Assembly: GCA_964601865.1 (NCBI GenBank)
Contig: CAZRPI010000010.1
Span: forward strand, 1-46,175
Origin: Pseudopelobacter sp964601865
GTDB taxonomy: Bacteria; Desulfobacterota; Desulfuromonadia; Geobacterales; Pseudopelobacteraceae
Length of the DNA: 46,175 nt
Direction of reading: 5' to 3'
The notes beneath the pieces are model-generated. The model saw only the letters and a list, made by a program, of their open reading frames with translations. It did no database searches and was not told the DNA's origin. Of this stretch, positions 23,536 through 32,196 are shown in pieces. Each line of letters starts with the position of its first letter. Position 1 is the first letter of the stretch. The position numbers and the translations under genes were made by a program.

Positions 23536-24075
23536 TTACCACGGCGGAATATCCGCCACACGCTCCACATTCAGGAGAATGACGGAGCATTCATCCAGAT
23601 ATCCCATGCCGCTGACGAACTCACCGCCGATTTCCGGAAAGGCGATCGGGCCGAGCTGAATCGAGCCTCCGGAAAGCCGGGCCACCCGGATTATCCTGTC
23701 CACGATCAGACCGGTAAGACCGGCGCCCCCCCTGACGACTACGACCCGTTCCCCGCCGTCGGATGACGAAGGTTCCAGCCCCAGCCTCCGGCGGGTGTCA
23801 AGAACCGGAATAATGTCGCCGCGCAGCGTGAAGATTCCGGACACAAATGCCGGAGCTCCCGGGATTTCGGTTACGGGCTGAGGTTTGATGATTTCCCTGA
23901 TCCGCATTATGTTGATGCCGCAGATCCTGCCGGCGATCATCGCACAGAGAAAATCTCCATCGCCGCTATCCTGACTCTGCCGTTCTTCGAATAGCAGACA
24001 TCCGGATTTTTCGCAACCCGTCGCGGCTCTGCCGGCGAGAATAATGTCGATGGGGGAGGCGCAGGTTCTGTCCAT
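23536..24075 (-). CDS. CheW-like adaptor with a cysteine-containing N-terminal extension
   Basis: 179 residues. The CheW domain starts near residue 38 (GDFLCAMIAGRICGINIMRIREII) and shows the standard pattern ... FVSGIFTLRGDIIPVLDTRRRLG ... VVVRGGAGLTGLIVDRIIRV ... MGYLDECSVILLNVERV. The first ~37 residues are an extension with cysteines at 5, 21 and 26 (CEKSGC spacing), not part of the usual adaptor; it may be a small metal- or redox-responsive tail, which is only speculation. It starts 3 bp after the cheA stop, so it is translated together with the kinase. Confidence 0.87.
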   Translation of the reverse strand: MDRTCASPIDIILAGRAATGCEKSGCLLFEERQSQDSGDGDFLCAMIAGRICGINIMRIREIIKPQPVTEIPGAPAFVSGIFTLRGDIIPVLDTRRRLGLEPSSSDGGERVVVVRGGAGLTGLIVDRIIRVARLSGGSIQLGPIAFPEIGGEFVSGMGYLDECSVILLNVERVADIPPW

Positions 24076-24078
24076 TCG

Positions 24079-26166
24079 TCACCACCCGTTTCTGAACGTT
24101 TCCGTGATCATTTCGGCGATGTCCAGCACCAGGACGGCGCCCCTGTCCCCCAGGTCCGCCGCTCCGGAAATCCCCCGCGCGCCCCTGAATGCATCGCCCA
24201 GGGGTTTTATGATAATGTCCTGCTGGCCCAACAGGTCGTCCACCGCAATGCCGAGACACTTCTCAGCCATACCCGCTACAACCACGTAATACTCTTCGGG
24301 ACGTTTCCCGGACCGGTCGATTTTCAGGAAATTCTCCAGCCGGATGAGAGGGAGTTTCTTTTCACGGATCTGAACCGCAGCTCCCTGTCCGGTTGCAACG
24401 ATCCGGTCGTCGGTTGCCAGGACGGCCTCGTTAACCACTGCGACTGGAAGCGCATAGATCCTTCCGGCGCACGAAAAGATCAGAGCCCTGCTGATGGCAA
24501 GGGTAACCGGAAGCGTTATCCTGAAGCGGGTTCCCATTCCCCTGCGCGTTTCGATGTCGACCGCACCGGAAACGGCGCTTATGTTGTTTCTGACCACATC
24601 CATGCCCACGCCGCGGCCCGAAACATCGCTGACCTTATCCCTGGTGGAAAAACCCGGCAGGAACAGGAACTCCAGCGCCTCCCGGTCCGAGATCCCGACC
24701 GCGTCCTGCACGAGCCCCTTCCGCAGCGCAACTCTTCTGACCCGGTCCAGATCGATGCCGGCGCCGTCGTCCTCGATGTCGATCACCACATGGTTGCCCT
24801 TCTGCCGGGCGGCAACGCTTATGGTCCCGGTTCTGTCCTTGCCGCACGCCGCGCGCCTTTCAGGGAGTTCAATGCCATGATCAACGGCGTTCCTGATGAT
24901 GTGCATCATCGGATCGGAAATGTCCTCCATGATCAGCTTGTCCAGTTCCGTGTCGGAGCCGAACAGCCTGAGTTCGACCATTTTTCCCTGTTCCCCTGAA
25001 ATACGCCGGACAATTATGGAGAGCTTTTCATACAGGTTCTCCAGGGGGATCATCCTGATCTCCAGAACCCCTTTCCTCAAGGCTGACAGCCTGCGTTCGA
25101 ACAGTCCGGAAGCCTTGGCGAGATCCATGGACAGGCGTGAAAAGCCGTGGCTGCGCAGTCTGAACGCAATCCCGCTGATCGTTGACTGGGTCAGGCTCAA
25201 CTCGCCGACAACATTCATGAGCTCATTCAGCTTTTCAATGTCAACGCGAACGGTGCGTCTCGTGCTCCTGGCCGAAAGGGCATCATCCCTCGACAGGAAA
25301 GCGGGACTTTCTCCCCCCGGTGGTGCCGACTCCGCGGTTTCGGGTGACGGGACCGGCGTATCGCCGGCGGGCGCCTCGGAAAGAGCGGCGCCGGGGGCCT
25401 TTACTGTTGCAAGGTGTTTGAGGCCGATAATGCCGTTGCCGAGACGGCTCCTCAATTCTTCCGGATCCAGCGATGAGGCATAGAGAATATCGCAGCCGAT
25501 CTGGGTTTCGCTGTCATCCCCCTCTCCCGGCAGGAGGGCTATGATTTCGCCCCAGCTGTTCAATCTGTCGGAAACGCTGGTCAGTTCCCTGTCGAACTCG
25601 GCCAACCCATACGATGCGTGGATGGAGTAAACGTTTTTACCCTTTTCCAGGTTGTCCCGGAGCCTGAACCGTTCATACTCCGTCAGGGATTGGAATTCCA
25701 GGCATGAAAGGTCCGGTGTTCCGGAGGGGGGGATGGCGGCGGGCCGTTCCTCCTCGGTCCGGAAATATTCGCTGATGCGTTGGGTACAGGCCGAGATTTC
25801 ATCCGCGTGACCGGGAGAGCCGCTGTCGGAAATGTCCCGAAGCAAGAGCTTGATCAGCGCCTGGGACTCCATCAGCAGCCACATTACCGGTTTGGAGAGC
25901 TTCATTCTGCCGAGGCGCAGCTGTTCCAGCAGGCTCTCCAGGTGGTGGGAGAATCCGGCAATCCCGTTAAACCCGAAAATCCCCGCCAGTCCCTTGATGG
26001 AATGGGCGCCGCGGAAGACCGAGTTCAGCAGATCGTGACGGATTTCTCCGCCGGCCATGGAATCGGACAGGTCGGCCAGGTCGCTGGCGAGACGGTCGGC
26101 TATCTCCTCAGCTTCGGCCAGAAAATCCTGGATGGCCCGGTCGGACCGTGCGGGGAGGTCAGTCAT
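24079..26166 (-). CDS. cheA: Chemotaxis histidine kinase CheA
   Basis: Autophosphorylating kinase of a chemosensory array. 695 residues. The HPt domain has the phosphorylated H55 in FRGAHSIKGLAG. The ~140-280 region contains a CheA-like middle part. From ~300 the dimerisation domain (VDIEKLNELMNVVGELSLTQS), then the ATPase with N box HIIRNAVDHGIEL near 420, G1 DIEDDGAGID, F box LFLPGFST and G2 VSGRGVGMDVV near 515, and a C-terminal CheW-like regulatory domain. It starts 9 bp after the response regulator stop. The kinase is complete; its phosphorylation target is likely the upstream DUF4388-REC protein, as no CheY is present. Confidence 0.94.
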   Translation of the reverse strand: MTDLPARSDRAIQDFLAEAEEIADRLASDLADLSDSMAGGEIRHDLLNSVFRGAHSIKGLAGIFGFNGIAGFSHHLESLLEQLRLGRMKLSKPVMWLLMESQALIKLLLRDISDSGSPGHADEISACTQRISEYFRTEEERPAAIPPSGTPDLSCLEFQSLTEYERFRLRDNLEKGKNVYSIHASYGLAEFDRELTSVSDRLNSWGEIIALLPGEGDDSETQIGCDILYASSLDPEELRSRLGNGIIGLKHLATVKAPGAALSEAPAGDTPVPSPETAESAPPGGESPAFLSRDDALSARSTRRTVRVDIEKLNELMNVVGELSLTQSTISGIAFRLRSHGFSRLSMDLAKASGLFERRLSALRKGVLEIRMIPLENLYEKLSIIVRRISGEQGKMVELRLFGSDTELDKLIMEDISDPMMHIIRNAVDHGIELPERRAACGKDRTGTISVAARQKGNHVVIDIEDDGAGIDLDRVRRVALRKGLVQDAVGISDREALEFLFLPGFSTRDKVSDVSGRGVGMDVVRNNISAVSGAVDIETRRGMGTRFRITLPVTLAISRALIFSCAGRIYALPVAVVNEAVLATDDRIVATGQGAAVQIREKKLPLIRLENFLKIDRSGKRPEEYYVVVAGMAEKCLGIAVDDLLGQQDIIIKPLGDAFRGARGISGAADLGDRGAVLVLDIAEMITETFRNGW

Positions 26167-26175
26167 GGAAAGGGC

Positions 26176-27855
26176 TCAGCAAGGTGAACCGCTCCTCTTG
26201 TCAACGGAGACTTTCCGCATTGATTGCAGTCCCCGCTCCATGACCATCCCGGCCCGAGACAGAAAGACTTCAAGAATCTCGGTGCCCTGTAGCGGAGTGT
26301 CTTCCGGAAGATTATCGCCGTACAGAAAGCCGACGAGGGTGGAATTGCTCACGATCGGACCGATGAAAACCTCGACCGGGATGCCGCCTCCCAGCTGCTT
26401 GAAGATATGGGCGTCAAGGGGCGTTGGTTCCGGTTTGATGGTGGAGGCCCGCAGGACCCTGGCAGGTCCGCTGAACATCGAATCCGCCTCAAGCGGGAAT
26501 GTGATAGCCCGTACCTTTTCGTCTCCCGTGGTCCTGACATCCGAAATCCCGTACTGACCCACACCACATACGACCCGATCGTTCACGACAAACAGGATGG
26601 CGCGATTCAGGAACTCCGAGGCGAATCTCAGGGCCAGCAACAGCTCCGAGCCCCGGGCATCGGGATTATTGAGCTCCTCCAGCATGCTCTTCAGGAGCGA
26701 AGAACCGTCGGAAGCGGCGGTATCAACGGACAGGGACGGCGACGCGTCGTCATCCATTTCCATCCTCAGCGCATCCGCCAGGTTGAACTGTTCCTGGCGC
26801 GGGCTTATCGCCCCCCTCTGCTCCGCCAGGAGAATTTCCCCCAGGAGTCTGCCGATAAAGCTGCCCATGGTTTCGGTTTTGGCGATCTCGGCGCGACGCG
26901 GTTTCATGATGAAGGGATACCCCATGTCGCGCACCTTCATTTCGGCATCGGCATGCTGATAGTCCGTCATCAGTATCATGTTCAGCTTTTCGAAATTCCT
27001 GTGCAAAAGCTCCATCAGCTCAATCCCGCCCAGGACTCCGGAGCCGTCCATCTTCGGCATGATCAGGTCGATCAGCACCGTGGGATGCTCCCCCTCCCTG
27101 ACCATGGCGTCGACTCTGATCAGGGCATCCTCACCGCGAGTCATGACGTGGACCGCATATCCCTTATCCCCCATGGCGCTGGCTATCGCCCGGAGTGTGG
27201 GGCTGTCGTCATCCACCACTACCAGCGGATTCTTTACGCCGCTCTTGCCGATTGGAGCTGTTGGAGCAGCATCATTCTCACCGTTAGCGGTTTCGTCGCC
27301 AAACTCGCCGGCAAAATTTCCGGATCTGATGGCCTGAAGCCTCTTTTCCCCGAGTTCCGCCCCTTCCATGGCAAGAAGCTGGGTATTGAGGCCCTGGTTG
27401 AGCATGAACTGCAGCGGGTCCATCCTGGTATCGTAGACGGTGTCCACCATATCCTGAATCTGAAAATCGAAACTGCCGCTCGTCCAGTCAAACAGCGACA
27501 GAACGACTCGTTCCACCTGGGCGCGCACCACCTCTTCGATTACTTCCTGCGCGACATCGAAGTGTTTGACGAGAATCGCGCCCAGACGTTCAAGGAAACC
27601 TTCCGATTGCTGGAGAGCGAGCGCCTTGCGGAGAACCGTGGGATCTATGACGGAGTTTCTGGTGAGCAGTTCGCCCAGGCTTTGGGGAAACATGCTTGAG
27701 GAGGCCCGGACTACCTGTCCGCCGCGAAAGACGACGGATGCCTCGTGTCCCCTGCTCTGGAGGGTCAGGGTTCCCGACTGCTTGCTGAGACTCACTATCT
27801 GCAGGATCTCCACAAGGCCAAGGTCTTCAAGATCGCCGACAAGACTCATACCCAT
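26176..27855 (-). CDS. DUF4388-receiver-GAF-like response regulator
   Basis: 559 residues. Residues ~1-120 match DUF4388/PATAN (LVGDLEDLGLVEILQIVSLSKQSGTLTLQ ... VVFRGGQVVRA), a domain common in delta-proteobacterial signalling. Residues ~210-330 are a receiver: acidic pair VVDDD, phospho-acceptor aspartate in VLIDLIMPKMDG, T/S position in MILMTD and lysine in FIMKPRR. The rest (~390-545) resembles a GAF-type sensory domain with a GxxxGFLYGDN end. There is no DNA-binding or enzymatic output domain, so it probably acts by protein contacts. The start is ATG 27855 or ATG 27849 (MSLVGDL). It is the first gene of the chemosensory run and takes the place of cheY. Confidence 0.85.
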   Translation of the reverse strand: MGMSLVGDLEDLGLVEILQIVSLSKQSGTLTLQSRGHEASVVFRGGQVVRASSSMFPQSLGELLTRNSVIDPTVLRKALALQQSEGFLERLGAILVKHFDVAQEVIEEVVRAQVERVVLSLFDWTSGSFDFQIQDMVDTVYDTRMDPLQFMLNQGLNTQLLAMEGAELGEKRLQAIRSGNFAGEFGDETANGENDAAPTAPIGKSGVKNPLVVVDDDSPTLRAIASAMGDKGYAVHVMTRGEDALIRVDAMVREGEHPTVLIDLIMPKMDGSGVLGGIELMELLHRNFEKLNMILMTDYQHADAEMKVRDMGYPFIMKPRRAEIAKTETMGSFIGRLLGEILLAEQRGAISPRQEQFNLADALRMEMDDDASPSLSVDTAASDGSSLLKSMLEELNNPDARGSELLLALRFASEFLNRAILFVVNDRVVCGVGQYGISDVRTTGDEKVRAITFPLEADSMFSGPARVLRASTIKPEPTPLDAHIFKQLGGGIPVEVFIGPIVSNSTLVGFLYGDNLPEDTPLQGTEILEVFLSRAGMVMERGLQSMRKVSVDKRSGSPC

Positions 27856-27932
27856 CCACCCCGTAAAAAGCGAAAAATGAAGTTAAGTGTCTGAAAACAT
27901 ATACCAACTGCCCGACCAAGTAAAGATTGGAT

Positions 27933-29279
27933 TCAGTCAATCGCGCCGGAACGCCGGGAATCGCCCCCCTTTTCCCTGCCGCGAAATATGAGTCGCAGGG
28001 GAGTGCCTTCAAATCCGAATGCCTCGCGAAACCGGTTGCTCAGGTAACGTTCGTAGGAAAAGTGTATGCTGTCGGGCTGGTTGGTGAAAATGACAAAGGT
28101 CGGCGGACGGACGGCGACCTGGGTCGCGAAGTAGAACTTTACCCTTCTTCCGTGGGCTAATGGCGCATGGTGACTGCTGGTCGCCTCGGAAAAAACGCGG
28201 TTAAGGTCGGAGGTTGAGATCCTGCGGCAGTACTGCGCCATGACATCATCAACCGATGCCATGATTTTTCCGGTGCGCTGGCCGGTTTTAGCCGACACGA
28301 ATACGATGGGGGCGTACGGCATGTATTTGAAACCGGTTCTGATCTTCTCCACATAAACGCCAAAGGTGCTGTTGTCCTTGGGGACCAGATCCCACTTGTT
28401 GACGACGAATACGCAGCACTTGGCGGCTTCGTGAACATAGCCGGCGATGCGTTCGTCCTGCTCCGTGATTCCCTCCAGGGCGTCGATGACCACCAGGACC
28501 ACGTCGGCCCGCTCGATGCTGCGCAGCGCATCAACAACGCTGTACTTTTCGAGCTTTTCCGTGGTCTTTCCTTTCCGGCGGATGCCGGCGGTGTCGATCA
28601 GCAGATACCTTTTCCTGTTGCACGTGAAGATCGTGTCTACGGAATCGCGGGTGGTTCCGGCGGTCGGATTGGCAACCATCCTCTCAAAGCCCAGCAGGCG
28701 GTTCACCAGTGAGGATTTTCCCACATTGGGGCGACCGACAACCGCAACCCTGGTAATCTCTTCCGTCTCTTCCTGACCGGTATCAGCCGGGAGGAGCTCC
28801 ATCAGTTTTTCAACCAGGTCGTACACACCCCGGTTATGTTCGGCCGAGATGGTAAAAAGGTTCTCGATCCCGAGGGAATAGAATTCTGCCGATTCGTTTT
28901 CCAGCTTATCGCCATCGACCTTGTTGACAACGTAGAGGACCGGCTTCTCGACCCGGCGCAGCATCTCCGCCACCTCGGTGTCCGCCGGTGTCAGGCCGCT
29001 GCGGGCATCCATCATGAAGACGATGACGTCAGCCTCTTCCATGGCCAGGGCAGACTGCTCCCGCATCTGCTGGAGGAGGCGATCCTCGGTTACGGGCTCG
29101 AAACCACCGGTGTCAATGAGGATGAACGGTTTGTCGAACCTGCTGATCTGGGCGTAGTTGCGGTCGCGGGTAACGCCCGGCGTGTCATCGACGATTGCGC
29201 GCCGGTGACCCAGCAGACGGTTGAAAAGGGTTGATTTGCCCACATTCGGGCGGCCAACGAGGGCAACGAGAGGTTTCAT
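27933..29279 (-). CDS. der: Ribosome-associated GTPase Der (EngA)
   Basis: Essential GTPase for assembly of the 50S subunit. 448 residues with two G domains in tandem: GRPNVGKSTLFNRL at residue 8 and GRPNVGKSSLVNRL near 182, each with DTPG/DTAG-type switch II and NKVD/NKWD guanine-specificity motifs. A C-terminal KH-like domain (residues ~360-435) ends in a basic tail RGREKGGDSRR. Start ATG 29279 has AGGG 6 nt upstream. The response regulator gene begins 77 bp downstream with no terminator between, so read-through into the chemosensory operon is possible. Confidence 0.96.
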   Translation of the reverse strand: MKPLVALVGRPNVGKSTLFNRLLGHRRAIVDDTPGVTRDRNYAQISRFDKPFILIDTGGFEPVTEDRLLQQMREQSALAMEEADVIVFMMDARSGLTPADTEVAEMLRRVEKPVLYVVNKVDGDKLENESAEFYSLGIENLFTISAEHNRGVYDLVEKLMELLPADTGQEETEEITRVAVVGRPNVGKSSLVNRLLGFERMVANPTAGTTRDSVDTIFTCNRKRYLLIDTAGIRRKGKTTEKLEKYSVVDALRSIERADVVLVVIDALEGITEQDERIAGYVHEAAKCCVFVVNKWDLVPKDNSTFGVYVEKIRTGFKYMPYAPIVFVSAKTGQRTGKIMASVDDVMAQYCRRISTSDLNRVFSEATSSHHAPLAHGRRVKFYFATQVAVRPPTFVIFTNQPDSIHFSYERYLSNRFREAFGFEGTPLRLIFRGREKGGDSRRSGAID

Positions 29280-29598
29280 GTTTTTCCCTGGAAATCAAAA
29301 CGTGCTGAGCCTGCATGGAGTAATGCCGTTCGCCCAGATCAGGCGTTGCATATCCTACTCCACCGGTATCGTTCATATCAAGACAATCATACCCGAGCCT
29401 CTCGCAAAAATCCTGAAAATCCGCAATTCCCGCTCTTGACGGGAGGGGCTTGCAGGATGAGGAGGCAACCGACTTGGCCGGCAAGCATCAGGCAAAAAGC
29501 CGTGAAGCCACATGGGTAAGGCTTCACGGCTTTTATGCGCATAACCTGAACCGCTTTTCCGGAATGTTCACGTGAAGGGAGCGTCGCGGGAGCGGCCT
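29280..29598. other. Gene-free der-era gap with a relic of the MITE end
   Basis: GAGCCTCTCGCAAAA at 29395-29409 matches 14 of 15 bases of the terminal inverted repeat of the element at 18106-18245 (GAGCCTCTTGCAAAA). No inverse partner is present, so it looks like a solitary decayed end. The right part of the gap contains the era terminator. I see no gene. Confidence 0.4.
29494..29533 (-). terminator. Intrinsic terminator of the miaB-glnS-era operon
   Basis: AAAAGCCGTGAAGCC (29494-29508) and its perfect reverse complement (29519-29533) form a 15-bp stem with a 10-nt loop. On the minus strand it is followed by a run of T. It lies 65 bp after the era stop and can act in both directions. Confidence 0.85.
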
Positions 29599-30498
29599 CT
29601 ACTCGTAGCCGAACTCCCTCAGCTTGGAAGTGCGTTCGCTCCAGTTTTCCTCGACCTTGACGAAGAGTTCAAGAAAGACCCTCGTTCCCAGGAGACGCTC
29701 GATGTCCCGGCGCGCCTGGCTGCCGATCCTCTTCAGCATCTCGCCCCCTTTACCGATGATGATCCCCTTCTGATTTGCGCGTTCCAGGCAGATGGCGGCG
29801 GAAATGGCCACCACTCCGTTTTCCCGCTCGACGAAGCTTTCCACCGTCACCGCCGTGGAATAGGGGATCTCGTCGCGGGTGAGGCGGAAAACCTTCTCGC
29901 GGATCATCTCGGCAACAATGAACTTCTCCGGCATGTCGGTCAGGATGTCATCCGGAAAGAGCGGCTCCCCGGGGGGGAGATACGTGGCGATGGTGTCAAC
30001 CAGTAGATCGACGCCGTCGCCGGTGGCGGCCGAGATCGGTATGATCTCGCGGAACCGGTGCAGCCCGGCCCAGGCGGAGATCTTCTCCAGGAGGAGCCGT
30101 TTGTCGCCCAGAAGATCAACCTTGTTGAGAGCCAGGACAACGGGGAGTCTCGTGCCGCTCAGGATCTCGCCGGCAAGGTCCGTATCCGGCGCCGGGAGTG
30201 CATCGGCAACCAGGAGAAGGAGGTCCACCCCTTTCAGGGCGGTCATGGCGGCGTCCACCATGCTCCTGTTCAGGCGTGAACGGCCGGAGTGTATCCCCGG
30301 AGTGTCCACAAAGACTATCTGGCCTCCGGGGATGTTATGGATTCCCTGGACGCGGTTGCGGGTCGTCTGCGGCTTGTCCGAGGTAATGACGATCTTTTCG
30401 CCGATGATGCGGTTGAGCAGCGTGGACTTGCCCACGTTGGGACGACCGATGATGGAGACGTAACCGAACCTGCTGTCGTTGCTTTTCATGGTTTCCAT
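29599..30498 (-). CDS. era: GTPase Era
   Basis: GTPase that binds the 3' end of 16S rRNA and takes part in 30S maturation. 299 residues: G1 GRPNVGKSTLLNRI near residue 20, G2/G3 with DTPGIH, G4 NKVD and a C-terminal KH domain with the GIIIGKGGEMLKRIG loop near 245-260. The start at 30498 (METMKSNDSRF) is 7 nt after the glnS stop; a second ATG nine bases later is also possible. It is the last gene of the miaB-glnS-era unit and is followed by a strong terminator. Confidence 0.95.
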   Translation of the reverse strand: METMKSNDSRFGYVSIIGRPNVGKSTLLNRIIGEKIVITSDKPQTTRNRVQGIHNIPGGQIVFVDTPGIHSGRSRLNRSMVDAAMTALKGVDLLLLVADALPAPDTDLAGEILSGTRLPVVLALNKVDLLGDKRLLLEKISAWAGLHRFREIIPISAATGDGVDLLVDTIATYLPPGEPLFPDDILTDMPEKFIVAEMIREKVFRLTRDEIPYSTAVTVESFVERENGVVAISAAICLERANQKGIIIGKGGEMLKRIGSQARRDIERLLGTRVFLELFVKVEENWSERTSKLREFGYE

Positions 30499-30505
30499 TC
30501 AGTTA

Positions 30506-32173
30506 TTACTTCCTGGCCCTGGTATCCTTCAAAGTCACGCTGCGGTTGAACACCAGTGCGCCCGGCGCGGAATCCACCGCATCGGCGCGGAAATAGCCGA
30601 GACGCTCGAACTGTACCTGGGTTTCATTCCCGGAATCAGCCAGACTCGCCTCCAGCATGCAGTCCCGGAGAACTTCCACCGACGAAGGATTGAGGAACTG
30701 TTTGTAATCGATTCCACCCTTGTCGGGGTTTGCCTCGGTAAACAGATAGTCGAACAGACGCACTTCGGCCCGGACGGCATGGGCGGCCGAAACCCAGTGG
30801 ATCGTCCCCTTGATCTTTCTGCCGTCCGCGGCCGTCCCCCCGCGGGAAGCCGGGTCGTACTGGCAGTGAACCTCGGTTACGGCGCCGTTCTCGTCCGTGA
30901 CCACGCCGGTGCAGCGCACGATGTAGGCGTAGCGCAGGCGCACCTCGGCGCCCGGTGTCATGCGGAAGAACCCCTTGACCGGTTCCGCCATGAAATCGTC
31001 CCGTTCGATGTAGAACTCCCGCGAGAAGGCGACCCTGCGGCTCCCCATCTCCGGTTTCTGCGGATGATTGGCCGCGTCGAACTCCTCCACCTGCCCCTCG
31101 GGATAGTTGTCGATCACCACCCTGAGGGGACGCAGGACCGCCATGACCCGCGGCGCATTCTCGTTCAGGTCTTCCCGCAGGCACTCCTCCAGGACCGACA
31201 TCTCGATCCAGGAGTCTCCCCTTCCCACGCCGATGCGCTCGCAGAAGTTGCGGATCGAGGCCGGCGTGTAGCCGCGGCGGCGCAGTCCCATGAGGGTCGG
31301 GAGACGGGGATCGTCCCATCCGTTGACGATGCGTTTGGTTACCAGTTCGTTGAGCTTGCGCTTGCTCATCACCGTGTAGGTCAGGTTGAGGCGCGCGAAT
31401 TCGTACTGGCGGGGCCGGGCCGGAACCGGCAGGTTATCCAGGAACCATTCGTACAGCGGCTTGTGGTCCTCGAACTCCAGGGTGCAGATGGAGTGGGTGA
31501 TGCCCTCGATGGCGTCCGACTGGCCATGGGCAAAGTCGTACATGGGATAGATCCGCCAGACGTCGCCCACATGGGGATGGGACGCGTGGATGATGCGATA
31601 GAGCACCGGATCACGCAGATTGATGTTGGGAGAAGCCATGTCTATCCTGGCCCTGAGAACCCTGCTCCCCTCCGGGAATTCCCCGGCCTTCATGGCGCGG
31701 AAGAGGGCCAGGTTCTCCTCCACCGGACGGTCGCGAAAGGGGCTCTCCCTGCCGGGCTCCGTCAGGGTGCCGCGATAAGCGCGGATTTCATCGGCGTTCA
31801 GGTCCTCCACATAGGCCTTGCCCTGAAGGATCAGGTATTCGGCCCACTCGTAGAGCTGCTGGAAATAATCGGATGCGTAGTAGAGGTGCTCCCCCCAGTC
31901 GAAGCCGAGCCAGCGGACGCTCTCCTTGATGGATTCGATGTACTCCAGTTCTTCTTTGGCGGGATTGGTGTCGTCGAAACGGAGGTGGCAGCGTCCGCCG
32001 AAATCACGGGCAAGCCCGAAATTGAGGCAGATGGACTTGGCGTGTCCGATGTGCAGGTAACCATTCGGCTCGGGCGGGAAGCGGGTCACAACGGTTTGGT
32101 GCTTTCCGTTCTTGAGATCTTCATCGACGATCGTTCGCAGGAAATTCGACGGGGCTGTGCTTTCTGTTGACAT
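30506..32173 (-). CDS. glnS: Glutaminyl-tRNA synthetase
   Basis: Class I synthetase charging tRNA-Gln. 555 residues. The HIGH motif occurs as PNGYLHIGHAKS near residue 40, the KMSKS equivalent as VMSKRKLNEL near 270, and the beta-barrel anticodon-binding region makes up the C-terminal third. LRFDDTNPAKEELEY is the discriminating segment shared by GlnRS and archaeal-type GluRS; GlnRS is favoured by the start FLRTIVDEDLKNGKHQTVVTRF. ATG 32173 has GAGGG about 7 nt upstream. Direct Gln charging means the Gat amidotransferase is not needed for Gln in this host. It starts 23 bp after miaB. Confidence 0.95.
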   Translation of the reverse strand: MSTESTAPSNFLRTIVDEDLKNGKHQTVVTRFPPEPNGYLHIGHAKSICLNFGLARDFGGRCHLRFDDTNPAKEELEYIESIKESVRWLGFDWGEHLYYASDYFQQLYEWAEYLILQGKAYVEDLNADEIRAYRGTLTEPGRESPFRDRPVEENLALFRAMKAGEFPEGSRVLRARIDMASPNINLRDPVLYRIIHASHPHVGDVWRIYPMYDFAHGQSDAIEGITHSICTLEFEDHKPLYEWFLDNLPVPARPRQYEFARLNLTYTVMSKRKLNELVTKRIVNGWDDPRLPTLMGLRRRGYTPASIRNFCERIGVGRGDSWIEMSVLEECLREDLNENAPRVMAVLRPLRVVIDNYPEGQVEEFDAANHPQKPEMGSRRVAFSREFYIERDDFMAEPVKGFFRMTPGAEVRLRYAYIVRCTGVVTDENGAVTEVHCQYDPASRGGTAADGRKIKGTIHWVSAAHAVRAEVRLFDYLFTEANPDKGGIDYKQFLNPSSVEVLRDCMLEASLADSGNETQVQFERLGYFRADAVDSAPGALVFNRSVTLKDTRARK

Positions 32174-32196
32174 GGGTTCCCTCTGTTGAAGCGCAA

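Noticed and set aside
30479..32170. Long open frame on the plus strand opposite glnS
   Set aside because: It mirrors glnS almost end to end, has no ribosome binding site and no recognisable domain; it is a by-product of GC-rich codon usage. The same holds for long frames opposite malQ (5059-6546), the second prkA (35650-36777) and spoVR (37260-38522).
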